A stretch of 64,000 nucleotides of DNA from Rhodospirillales bacterium (lineage in GTDB: Bacteria > Pseudomonadota > Alphaproteobacteria > Rhodospirillales > Casp-alpha2), in NCBI GenBank assembly GCA_018662225.1, contig JABJGO010000082.1:24982-88981 (forward strand), in the 5' to 3' direction. Each line of letters starts with the position of its first letter. Position 1 is the first letter of the stretch. The notes under the pieces are model-generated. The model saw only the letters and a list, made by a program, of their open reading frames with translations, ran no database searches and had not been told where the DNA came from. The position numbers and the translations under genes are program-made. Below, in pieces: positions 18,833 through 26,694 of the stretch.

Positions 18833-19179
18833 AACGATTCCTCGATTTCCTGAATAATGGTTTCCTGTTGGGTCTTCATCCCGACTGCGTCTTCAATTTC
18901 CAGTTGGAAGGCCATGCCAGAGCCTGGCTCTTCATCAAATTTACCAGCGTCAGCAATCGTCTCGAGAATGCTTCGAGCGAGCGGGGCTGCCACGATGAAC
19001 AGCAACATATCCCGTTGCGCCGTCAACTCAAGGCCCAGAAAAGATTTCTCGGGCTTTAAGCCTTCGCCTCTGACACTGGTAATGACGGTGGCGCCTGTGG
19101 CACCGGCTTCTCGCGCGGCAGCCATGACAGCATCCGTTTTTTCATCAGCCACCAATGCGGTAATGAGCTTGAGATTCAT
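18829..19179 (-). CDS. P-II family (GlnB/GlnK-like) regulatory protein
   Basis: 116 residues with the P-II fold order: N-terminal strand MNLKLITALVADEKTDAVM, the T-loop region ATVITSVRGEGLKPEKS, and a C-terminal ferredoxin-like half. It lacks the standard uridylylation-site segment of GlnB/GlnK and ends in a longer acidic tail, so it belongs to the divergent P-II-like group that typically accompanies a membrane transporter. It overlaps the DUF1538 gene upstream and the CBS gene downstream by four bases each. The ligand is not predictable. Confidence 0.8.
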   Translation of the reverse strand: MNLKLITALVADEKTDAVMAAAREAGATGATVITSVRGEGLKPEKSFLGLELTAQRDMLLFIVAAPLARSILETIADAGKFDEEPGSGMAFQLEIEDAVGMKTQQETIIQEIEESL

Positions 19180-20003
19180 TGGATATTCCTCTTGTTCTCA
19201 GGTGTTTCTAGTGATGTTTCATCTTGTTTTTGTTTTTGCCGCTGGTGATACCAGTCGGCTAATTTTGCATACCCAAATACGGCCATAATGGGAAATACGC
19301 TGGCGAAAGCGATCAGGCCAAACCCATCCAGCAACGGGCTACGACCGGGTATGGTCGAGGCCAGCCCAAGGCCCAGGGCCGCCACCACCGGCACGGTCAC
19401 GGTTGATGTGGTGACCCCGCCTGAATCATAGGCCAGCGGGATAATCATCTTGGATGCCCGCAGGGTCTGGAAGATGACCACAACGTAGCCAGCCATGATG
19501 TAATAAGGGAGCGGCGTCCCGGTCACAATACGGTATGAGCCAAGCGACACACCTACCGCCACGCCAAACGCCACGGCCAGACGCAGGCCTAGTGCATTCA
19601 ATGCGCCACCCGAAATCTCTTCAGCTTTCAACGCCACCGCAATAAGGGACGGCTCGGCAATGGTGGTGGAGAACCCAATAGCAAAGGCAAATACATAGAC
19701 CCATATATAATCGCGCCATTGGACCACTGTCGCCGATGCAGGTTGAATAAATTCAGGCGCTGTCAGTTGCGCTGCCATGGTCTCGCCCATGGGGAACAAC
19801 GCTTCCTCCAAACCCACCAAAAACAGGGTCAGCCCGACAATCACATAGCCAAAACCCACAGCCATACGTTGGGGGTTGGGGGGCATTTTGCGCACGACAA
19901 ACAATTGAAAGCCCAACAGAATGGCCGCAATAGGCAACACATCTCGAATCGTTCCCACGGCGGAGGTGCCTATATGAACAGTCAGATCAATGATCATATC
20001 CAT
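19176..20003 (-). CDS. DUF1538 membrane protein (second copy)
   Basis: 275 residues, about seven hydrophobic helices. It shares with the adjacent copy the motifs [30 protein letters not shown] and [15 protein letters not shown]. The Gly/Ser/Thr-rich [10 protein letters not shown] loop inside a membrane protein suggests a substrate or ion site. In other bacteria DUF1538 can occur as one double-length protein; here the two halves are separate genes touching by one base. The C-terminus is basic and Gln/Lys-rich (DWYHQRQKQKQDE), hence cytoplasmic. No transported substrate has been assigned that I know of. Confidence 0.85.
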   Translation of the reverse strand: MDMIIDLTVHIGTSAVGTIRDVLPIAAILLGFQLFVVRKMPPNPQRMAVGFGYVIVGLTLFLVGLEEALFPMGETMAAQLTAPEFIQPASATVVQWRDYIWVYVFAFAIGFSTTIAEPSLIAVALKAEEISGGALNALGLRLAVAFGVAVGVSLGSYRIVTGTPLPYYIMAGYVVVIFQTLRASKMIIPLAYDSGGVTTSTVTVPVVAALGLGLASTIPGRSPLLDGFGLIAFASVFPIMAVFGYAKLADWYHQRQKQKQDETSLETPENKRNIQ

Positions 20004-20737
20004 CAGTAGACCATCCCATACACCATCACGAAGATCATCGGCGTTAGACTGGCAAAGGCGATCAGGCCAAACCCGTCAATCATGGGGTTACGGCCACGGA
20101 TAACACCAGCAAGCCCAACGCCCAGTGCTGTCACCAATGGAACCGTAATCGTCGACGTGGTTACCCCGCCGGAATCATAGGCAATACCAATAATCTCAGG
20201 AGGCGCGAACAACGTGATCACCACGACCAGAATATAGCCCCCGATAATCAGGTACTGAATAGGCCAACCTTTCAGGATACGAAACACACCCAACACCAGA
20301 GCAAACCCCACGGACAAAGCCACCGTCAAGCGCAGCCCCGTGGCATAGCTGTCACGGGACTGGTCGCTGTCCACGATGACGCCACCGATGCTGGCGACAC
20401 TGGCGGCTTCGGCGGCAACCGCAATCAGGGCAGGCTCCGCGATAGTGGTGCCAAAGCCCAGACAAAAAGCAAAACCCAACAGGGCCGGTAGGCTGCCTTT
20501 ACGGGCAAGCGCGTCGGCCATGGCCTCACCAATGGGGAACAGGCCCATCTCCAGCCCCTGAATAAACAGGGCCAGGCCCAGAACTACAAAGATCAAACCA
20601 ACGATGGTATTTTCCAGGTTGGGGAATGGGGCCTGTAGAACAATCAGCTGAAAAAAGGCAATAACCCCTACGATGGGCGATAGATCACGCGCCGCACCAA
20701 CAACCAAACCCATAAAGTTCTTAAGCGACTTGTTCAT
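20003..20737 (-). CDS. DUF1538 membrane protein (first copy)
   Basis: 244 residues, multi-helix, homologous to the downstream gene: [31 protein letters not shown] and [15 protein letters not shown] match its motifs almost residue for residue. The start codon ATG at 20737 has only a weak ribosome site. The gene stands 81 bases after cbtA on the same strand, so it may be read from the riboswitch-controlled transcript or from its own promoter in that gap. With its partner it probably forms a heteromeric transporter or channel (inference). Confidence 0.85.
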   Translation of the reverse strand: MNKSLKNFMGLVVGAARDLSPIVGVIAFFQLIVLQAPFPNLENTIVGLIFVVLGLALFIQGLEMGLFPIGEAMADALARKGSLPALLGFAFCLGFGTTIAEPALIAVAAEAASVASIGGVIVDSDQSRDSYATGLRLTVALSVGFALVLGVFRILKGWPIQYLIIGGYILVVVITLFAPPEIIGIAYDSGGVTTSTITVPLVTALGVGLAGVIRGRNPMIDGFGLIAFASLTPMIFVMVYGMVY

Positions 20738-20818
20738 ACAACCCCGAGCAATTTAGCCACTCTTTAGTGATACATAATCACCACAGAACTGTCACCCGGC
20801 AATGACTCTGATCAAACG

Positions 20819-21517
20819 TCAGGCGTCTTCGAACTTGTTGAAGAAATACCCTACCAACCCACCTAAGACAGCCCAGAATAATCCCACTGTGACCAACGAC
20901 GAAACCGCAAACTGTGCCACCACTTCAGTGGGCAGATCATGGGTGAATTCGCCTGGGCGCGGTGCACCCACCACATGGGGAATGACCATGATGACCACAC
21001 CGGCAATCCGCATCACCGCGTTCGTGCCAAACACCAGCAAGCCCAGGCTTATGGCTGTGGCAATAGCTGTGGCAATCCACCACAGCTGACGATGATCAAT
21101 ATCACCACCCATCATGCCCGGCAATTCTGGCGGTATTCCCAAGGCGGGTGCCACGTACAGCGAGGCGAACCCGGCCAGCCCCCATAACACCCCCTGCCGG
21201 GTATCCACATTCTGTCCACGCAAGGCGAACAACGCGGCCAACATGAAGCTGTAGCCAACGCTCATCAACACCGAGGTCAGCAGCGTAAACCCGTGCCGCT
21301 CGAAACCTTCTTCCGGCATCCAGGCCATACTGTGATCATGGCTGGATTCCTCACCATCGGTCGCTTCTTCGCCGTGTTCGTGCCCGGATTCAGCGCCGCC
21401 TTCGTACTGTTCAGCAAAACTGATAAGGGGAACGGTGGTGACCATTTGCAGGCCGGTTACAAATATACCAGCGAGCGCGCCAGCGGCCAACGCGGTCATT
21501 ACAATACGCCTGAACAT
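20819..21517 (-). CDS. cbtA: Cobalt transporter subunit CbtA
   Basis: Predicted cobalt-uptake membrane protein; 232 residues with about six helices. After the first helix comes a His/Glu-rich loop (SGHEHGEEATDGEESSHDHS) suited to metal capture, as in CbtA. The N-terminus MFRRIVMTALAAGALAGIF is the family pattern. Two adjacent ATGs could start it; the second (21517) is seven bases from AGGAG and is preferred. It follows cbtB with an 85-base gap and lies downstream of a cobalamin riboswitch, which fits cobalt supply for B12 synthesis. Confidence 0.92.
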   Translation of the reverse strand: MFRRIVMTALAAGALAGIFVTGLQMVTTVPLISFAEQYEGGAESGHEHGEEATDGEESSHDHSMAWMPEEGFERHGFTLLTSVLMSVGYSFMLAALFALRGQNVDTRQGVLWGLAGFASLYVAPALGIPPELPGMMGGDIDHRQLWWIATAIATAISLGLLVFGTNAVMRIAGVVIMVIPHVVGAPRPGEFTHDLPTEVVAQFAVSSLVTVGLFWAVLGGLVGYFFNKFEDA

Positions 21518-21602
21518 CATAGGGCTCCTGAATATACACAAGCATAACACGTCGCACCGGCACGAGCCGGGCGAGCATCAAACCAGGACTTGAACGAAAA
21601 CC

Positions 21603-21788
21603 CTAGTGACAGGGCAGCGCAAAAGCGTGACGGCTGTCGTGTGCAGCATTGTGAATTTCAGTGGGCTGAGCGAAACCTACGCCGTAGACCATGAATACAC
21701 CAAATACCAAGGCGAAGGCGGCGGGCAGAACCCGGCTGGATACGTCATCGGCAATAGCATTACGAATATCAGTTACTTTGGTTGTCAT
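21603..21788 (-). CDS. cbtB: Cobalt transporter subunit CbtB
   Basis: Short partner of CbtA: 61 residues, one membrane helix (about 21-40) and the diagnostic His-rich end HNAAHDSRHAFALPCH, the expected metal-binding tail. The start is the ATG at 21788, placed so that the protein begins MTTKVTDIRNA just before the helix; an open frame upstream runs into the riboswitch and is not coding. First gene after the cobalamin riboswitch. Confidence 0.92.
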   Translation of the reverse strand: MTTKVTDIRNAIADDVSSRVLPAAFALVFGVFMVYGVGFAQPTEIHNAAHDSRHAFALPCH

Positions 21789-21852
21789 GTGATTGGTTCC
21801 ATACCTTAAATAATCAACTCGAATCCAAATCACCGCCTTAGGATACAATCCT

Positions 21853-21877
21853 GCTCTGAGACACCCCGTCTCTGAGC
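21853..21877 (-). terminator. Expression-platform hairpin of the cobalamin riboswitch
   Basis: gctctgagac / gtctctgagc: a ten-base-pair stem with one mismatch around a five-base loop, lying between the B12 box and cbtB. No U-run follows, so control may be by Rho or by masking translation rather than by intrinsic termination. Assignment by position. Confidence 0.5.
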
Positions 21878-21892
21878 TGACGATGACACTTA

Positions 21893-22062
21893 ATGGCAGG
21901 TCTCCTGGCTCACGGATCATCACATCATCCAGCCTTCCCGGTCACCCTCAGCTGGGCGACTAGTGGCCTTTTCGAACAATGCTCACCGCTAACAGTTGCG
22001 GGGGCAGCCACGGTTTAGATCCCCTATTGGGTCGATCTTTCCGCATTCCCTATTAATCCCCA
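21893..22062 (-). promoter_or_regulatory. Cobalamin (AdoCbl) riboswitch
   Basis: On the minus strand the RNA carries the B12 box AGCCAGGAGACCTGCC (21895-21910 in plus-strand coordinates), the core GCTGCCCCCGCAACTG with TTAGCGG after it, and GGCCACTAGTCGCC upstream of the GGTGACCGGGAAGGC arm. These are the conserved pieces in the right order. Outer limits are approximate. High adenosylcobalamin should lower expression of cbtB-cbtA and perhaps of the genes beyond. Confidence 0.95.
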
Positions 22063-22208
22063 GGCTTTATCGCCATAAACGGGGAACCATCACCGCGACT
22101 ATAATCCGTCAAAAAGTGCGCGGTCAATGCACAGAAATCATCATTCGCTATATTTTTGCCACAAAGTGCTGCCCTACTGCTAAAAGTACATACTTATTCG
22201 GAGGACAC

Positions 22209-22901
22209 ATGGTCGAAAAAATCGCACTGGTAGATGATGATCGCAACATCCTGGCGTCGGTAACGATGGCGCTGGAAGCGGAAGGTTACGACGTCACCAC
22301 CTATAATAACGGCGAAGATGCTTTGAGTGGTCTGAACAAGTCCGCCGTCGATCTGGCGGTTCTGGATATCAAGATGCCGCGCATGGATGGTATGGAGCTG
22401 CTAAAACGGCTGCGCGATGACAATGAACTGCCCGTTATATTTTTAACCTCCAAGGATGATGAGATTGACGAAATGCTGGGCTTGCGCATGGGGGCGGATG
22501 ATTACATCACCAAGCCGTTCTCCCAACGGTTGCTGATTGAACGGATTCGCGCGGTTCTGCGTCGGCGGTCCTCGGTGGAATCACCAGAAGATGACAAGAA
22601 GATCGTTCGTCGTGGCGATCTGTTGCTCGACCCCACCCGGCACCTGTGTGCATGGAAAGGCGATCATGTGAACCTCACCGTTACAGAATTCCTGTTGCTG
22701 GAAGCGCTGGCCCGCCGACCGGGGCTGGTGAAAAACCGGGATCAGCTGATTGATGCGGCTTATGGAGAGCATATCTACGTAGACGATCGCACCATCGATA
22801 GCCACATCAAGCGGTTGAGACGAAAATTCAAAGCTGTGGATGACGATTTTTCAGAAATTGAGACTCTCTATGGCATAGGATACCGTTACCGCACCGAATA
22901 A
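22209..22901 (+). CDS. chvI: Two-component response regulator ChvI
   Basis: 230 residues: receiver domain (1-120; acidic Asp9-Asp10-Asp11, phospho-acceptor Asp53 in LAVLDIKMP, switch Lys in DYITKPF) and OmpR-type winged-helix domain (about 135-228; [35 protein letters not shown]). ATG at 22209 follows CGGAGGA; the longer open frame upstream runs through the riboswitch region and is not coding. In alphaproteobacteria ChvI-ChvG respond to acid or cell-envelope stress. It is followed directly by its kinase, then by hprK, the conserved order. Confidence 0.95.
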   Translation: MVEKIALVDDDRNILASVTMALEAEGYDVTTYNNGEDALSGLNKSAVDLAVLDIKMPRMDGMELLKRLRDDNELPVIFLTSKDDEIDEMLGLRMGADDYITKPFSQRLLIERIRAVLRRRSSVESPEDDKKIVRRGDLLLDPTRHLCAWKGDHVNLTVTEFLLLEALARRPGLVKNRDQLIDAAYGEHIYVDDRTIDSHIKRLRRKFKAVDDDFSEIETLYGIGYRYRTE

Positions 22902-22920
22902 GGTGTTTGAACGGGGTCAT

Positions 22921-24600
22921 ATGGAATCGAGAGACAAAATATCAACACCACCAGACTTGGAGCCTATCCGGTCCCATGATCGCGCGCCTGTAAATCGGTC
23001 CAGACGTAAACGCCGGTTCTCGCCTATCAAGCGGCGCATTCTGACGGTTAATGTTCTGGCGCTCGGGATGATCATCGCCGGGTTACTTTATCACGGCGAG
23101 TACCGCGACAACCTGATCGAATCCGAGATCACGGCCCTGCGCGCTCATGCTGACATGTTTTCTGCGGCGCTTGGCGAAGGCGCGGTGGGCGGCAAAACAC
23201 CGTTGGATCAGGTTCTGGTGCGGGAAACGGCCAATCGCATTGTGTTGCGTATGGTGGAAAGCACTGACACCCGCGCACGCCTGTTTCGCTTTAACGGCCA
23301 ACTGGTCGCCGATTCTCGCAGCCTGATGCATGCGGGCCGGGATGTGGAAGTAGAAGTCCTGCTCCCCCCCATTGAAGCCCCGGCGGTTCTGCATGCCCTG
23401 TTTGGCTTGTATGACCGGCTCGTTAGCTACCTGACGGGTCGCGAAACCCTGAAGCCTTATGTGGAGCATCCCCGCCAACATGCCCGGCAATACCCGGAGG
23501 TCATCCTGGCGTTGCAAGGTCAGGCCGCCAAAGCCATTCGAACCTATGGACGGGACCAACTGCTTATCTCTGTATCAGTTCCCGTACAGCGCTATAAAAA
23601 GGTTCTGGGTGCGGTGCTGGTCACCAAAACATCCAAAGACATCGATCAGGCCATGTTCGAAGTTCGCCTGAATATTCTCAAGATTTTTGCCGTGACCCTG
23701 GCTATAACGTCCCTGCTGTCTCTTTATCTGGCCGGCACGATTGCCCAGCCTATCCTGAAACTGTCCGATGCCGCCGACAAAATTCGTCATTCTCTAAACC
23801 GACAGGACAGGCTTTCCGAACTGGAAGCGAGAGACGACGAGATCGGTGATCTGGCCCAGTCCCTGCACGATATGACGGATGCCCTGTGGGATCGCATGGA
23901 TGCTATCGAGCGATTTGCCGCCGATGTATCTCACGAAATCAAAAACCCGCTCACGTCTCTCAAAAGTGCGGTGGAGACGGCCGCCCGCGTGACCGAGCCT
24001 GAGCAGCAACAAAAGCTGCTGGCTATTATTCAGGATGATGTGGAACGACTGGATCGCTTGATCACGGATATATCCAATGCGTCCAGACTGGATGCAGAAC
24101 TGTCGCGAACCGCCCTGACCAAAATCAATGTGGGCGACATGCTGGAAACACTGACAGATATCCATACGTCAACAGCAAAGGAAGGTGCACCGCGCATCGT
24201 TGTTGAGATGGGCACCAACACAGCGTGTGCTGTATCAGGCATGGAGGACCGATTGGTGCAGGTGTTCCGGAACCTGATCGCCAACGCCATAACCTTCAGC
24301 CCGACCGAAGGCCTGATCACTATCGCCTTGCACCAGGACGATGATGGGTGTGCTATTGTCACCGTCAGTGACGAAGGCCCCGGCATTCAACCGGGCAAGG
24401 AGACAACCATCTTTGAGCGATTTTATTCAGAACGGCCAGAGGGTGAGAAATTTGGCACCCATTCCGGGCTGGGCCTCAGCATTTCCAAGCTAATCATCGA
24501 TGCCCACCACGGCACGATTGCCGCGGGTAATCGGTACGCCACAAATGGCGCTGTCATTGGGGCACGGTTTACGGTTACCTTGCCCGCCATAACCGGTTAA
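22921..24600 (+). CDS. chvG: Sensor histidine kinase ChvG
   Basis: Membrane sensor kinase, 559 residues from the ATG at 22921; a GTG six codons earlier is also possible. Layout: basic cytoplasmic N-terminus, TM1 (about 40-57), periplasmic sensing domain (to about 255), TM2, HAMP linker, HisKA with the phospho-accepting His338 in VSHEIKNPLTSLKSA, and HATPase (N box FRNLIANAITFSP, G boxes DEGPGIQPG and SGLGLSISK). Acts on ChvI encoded immediately upstream. Confidence 0.94.
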   Translation: MESRDKISTPPDLEPIRSHDRAPVNRSRRKRRFSPIKRRILTVNVLALGMIIAGLLYHGEYRDNLIESEITALRAHADMFSAALGEGAVGGKTPLDQVLVRETANRIVLRMVESTDTRARLFRFNGQLVADSRSLMHAGRDVEVEVLLPPIEAPAVLHALFGLYDRLVSYLTGRETLKPYVEHPRQHARQYPEVILALQGQAAKAIRTYGRDQLLISVSVPVQRYKKVLGAVLVTKTSKDIDQAMFEVRLNILKIFAVTLAITSLLSLYLAGTIAQPILKLSDAADKIRHSLNRQDRLSELEARDDEIGDLAQSLHDMTDALWDRMDAIERFAADVSHEIKNPLTSLKSAVETAARVTEPEQQQKLLAIIQDDVERLDRLITDISNASRLDAELSRTALTKINVGDMLETLTDIHTSTAKEGAPRIVVEMGTNTACAVSGMEDRLVQVFRNLIANAITFSPTEGLITIALHQDDDGCAIVTVSDEGPGIQPGKETTIFERFYSERPEGEKFGTHSGLGLSISKLIIDAHHGTIAAGNRYATNGAVIGARFTVTLPAITG

Positions 24601-24619
24601 CAACACAGAGAGATCGCGC

Positions 24620-25057
24620 GTGCCCCAAATTCATGCAACCGCCGTCAGCATCAAAGGCAATGGCATCGTCCTGTGTGGTGATTCGGGTGCGGGAAAGTCT
24701 GATCTTGGCCTGCGGATGATTGATCGTGGCGCGCGTTTAGTGGCCGATGACCGGTGTGATCTGAACATGGTGGATGACCAACTGATAGCCTCATGTCCGC
24801 AAACGATCTTCGGCCTGATGGAAGTACGCGGCATTGGCATCCTGCGGTTTGAATGCGAAGGCGCGGCCCCGGTGCGGTTAATCGTAGAACTGTGCGACGC
24901 ATCCGATATTGAACGTCTGCCCGAACAACGCATGAACAAAAAATACGGAATCGAAATACCAACGATCAGAATAGCGCCGTTCGAGGCGTCAGCAGCCACC
25001 AAGATTATCGTGGCGCTGGGCCATGTTCTGGGCGAGATCGAAAGCCAATCGGCATGA
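24620..25057 (+). CDS. hprK: Short HPr kinase/phosphorylase
   Basis: 145 residues, only the C-terminal kinase domain of HprK, the standard form in alphaproteobacteria (Gram-positive HprK is about 310). P-loop GDSGAGKS at 20-27, followed by LVADDRCDL, and the catalytic signature LMEVRGIGIL with the C-terminal helix. It phosphorylates or dephosphorylates a serine of HPr, here likely Ser53 of the HPr encoded 1.4 kb downstream. GTG start; it ends in a four-base overlap with rapZ. Confidence 0.93.
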   Translation: MPQIHATAVSIKGNGIVLCGDSGAGKSDLGLRMIDRGARLVADDRCDLNMVDDQLIASCPQTIFGLMEVRGIGILRFECEGAAPVRLIVELCDASDIERLPEQRMNKKYGIEIPTIRIAPFEASAATKIIVALGHVLGEIESQSA

Positions 25058-25938
25058 CACAAAACGGAACAACCAGACGCGTAATCTTTGTAACTGGTGT
25101 TTCCGGTGCAGGAAAATCCACCGCGCTGAACGTGTTCGAAGACTTAGGCTTCGAGGCCGTAGACAATCTACCTGTTTCCTTGCTGCCTTCCTTATTGGCC
25201 AATCAGGTGCTGTCCGAGGTCGGCCAGATGATTGCTATTGGTATTGATGTGCGAGCACGGGATTTCGATGCCCGCAATCTGCGCGACAAAATTGACCGCT
25301 TCAAGTCTATGCCAGACGTTGATGTAACGTTGCTATTCCTTGATTGTGAAGACAGCGAACTTGAAAATCGCTTTTCCGCTACCCGCCGCCGTCACCCGTT
25401 GGCCCAGGACCGCCGGGTACTGGATGGTATCATCCAGGAACGCGACCTGTTGGCACCCTTAAAGGAATCGGCGGACATGGTGATGGATTCAACAAATTGC
25501 ACCGTGGCCGATTTCCGACACCTGATGGAGGAACATTTCAGCAGCGAAGACACCAATGATCTGACTATTTTTGTCACGTCATTTTCCTTCGCTAAGGGTG
25601 TGCCACGGGACGCAGACATGGTTTTTGATGTTCGATTTTTGCAAAACCCTCACTACATCGATGATTTGCGCCGCTTAAGCGGTCTCGATGAACCCATTGG
25701 CGCATATATAAGCCAAGACCCTGATTTTCCATCGTTTATTGATAACCTGAAGCAGCTTCTCGGGCCTTTACTGCCCCGATATGCTGATGAAGGAAAACGA
25801 TATTTGACCATTGCCGTTGGCTGTACAGGGGGGCGACATCGCTCGGTTTTCCTGACAGAAACGCTGGCTGCATGGATATTATCCACAGGCAGGCAGGCGC
25901 AAATTCATCACAGGGACTTGGAAAATGCGGGAAAATAG
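25054..25938 (+). CDS. rapZ: RNase adapter RapZ
   Basis: 294 residues. Walker A GVSGAGKST at 15-23, LGFEAVDNLP next, Walker B-like VTLLFLDCEDSEL, and the C-terminal domain with FVTSFSFAKGVPRDADMVFDVRF and AVGCTGGRHRSVFL. RapZ in enterobacteria directs RNase E to glmZ to adjust glucosamine-6-phosphate; in alphaproteobacteria its targets are less clear, but it lies in this phosphorelay operon. The start overlaps hprK by four bases. Confidence 0.95.
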   Translation: MTQNGTTRRVIFVTGVSGAGKSTALNVFEDLGFEAVDNLPVSLLPSLLANQVLSEVGQMIAIGIDVRARDFDARNLRDKIDRFKSMPDVDVTLLFLDCEDSELENRFSATRRRHPLAQDRRVLDGIIQERDLLAPLKESADMVMDSTNCTVADFRHLMEEHFSSEDTNDLTIFVTSFSFAKGVPRDADMVFDVRFLQNPHYIDDLRRLSGLDEPIGAYISQDPDFPSFIDNLKQLLGPLLPRYADEGKRYLTIAVGCTGGRHRSVFLTETLAAWILSTGRQAQIHHRDLENAGK

Positions 25939-25994
25939 TCTGAAATCCTTCCAATAAGAAGAAACTGCGCTCTTAAACGAAGGAAAAGATAACG

Positions 25995-26402
25995 ATGATC
26001 GGTTTGGTCCTTGTTACCCACGGTCGCCTTGCCGAGGAACTTATCGCCGCGCTGGAACATGTGGTTGGCCCACAGGAAAGTGTCGTTGCGGTCTGTATCG
26101 GACCTGATGACGATATGGAACGTCGTCGCACCGATATTCTGGAAAGTATCGAGCGGGCAAATTCCGGGGGTGGCGTCATCCTGCTCACCGACATGTTCGG
26201 TGGTACGCCGTCGAACCTGGCTATTTCCGTTATGGAACAGGCACAAGTCGAGGTTATTGCCGGTGCCAACCTGCCTATGCTGATCAAGCTGGCCAGTGTA
26301 CGCGCAACCGCCAGTTTGGAAGACGCCGCAGAACAAGCCGCAGACGCCGGACGCAAATATATCAACATCGCCTCGCAATTGTTGCAGGAGGACGGCACGT
26401 GA
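25995..26402 (+). CDS. PTS mannose-type EIIA domain protein
   Basis: 135 residues, a single EIIA-Man domain with phosphorylatable His9 in VLVTHGRLAEEL and the LTDMFGGTPSN loop. There is no EIIB, EIIC or EIID, so it cannot move sugar alone and is expected to be a regulatory acceptor of phosphate from HPr. It sits between rapZ (56-base gap) and HPr (four-base overlap). Confidence 0.92.
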   Translation: MIGLVLVTHGRLAEELIAALEHVVGPQESVVAVCIGPDDDMERRRTDILESIERANSGGGVILLTDMFGGTPSNLAISVMEQAQVEVIAGANLPMLIKLASVRATASLEDAAEQAADAGRKYINIASQLLQEDGT

Positions 26403-26689
26403 CCTCTTCGGGCTCGGGTGCTGACAGCTGTCTGGTCACAATCGTCAACAAACGAGGCCTGCATGCACGGGCGGCGGCCAAGTTCGTAAAAACGGCCACC
26501 GATTTTGATGCCCGGATTGACGTCAGCCGAAATGGCCAGACGGTATCGGGTAAATCGATTATGGGCCTGATGATGCTGGCCGCATCGCCGGGTACAGAGA
26601 TCGAAATTACTGCCGTCGGCCCGGCGGGTGCCGATGCTATGTCAGCACTTAAAGCACTGGTCCAGGCCGGGTTCGATGAAGAGGACTAA
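26399..26689 (+). CDS. ptsH: Phosphocarrier protein HPr
   Basis: 96 residues. Phospho-His22 in NKRGLHARAAAKFV and regulatory Ser53 in VSGKSIMGLMMLAAS, the target of HprK. GTG start overlapping the EIIA stop. The N-terminal ten residues extend past the usual HPr start. It connects enzyme I to the EIIA protein in this permease-free relay. Confidence 0.95.
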   Translation: MTSSGSGADSCLVTIVNKRGLHARAAAKFVKTATDFDARIDVSRNGQTVSGKSIMGLMMLAASPGTEIEITAVGPAGADAMSALKALVQAGFDEED

Positions 26690-26694
26690 GTGGC

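Noticed and set aside
21996..22208. An N-terminal extension of ChvI of 71 codons
   Set aside because: This stretch overlaps the antisense cobalamin riboswitch, the extension is not receiver-like, and a good ribosome site precedes the ATG at 22209.
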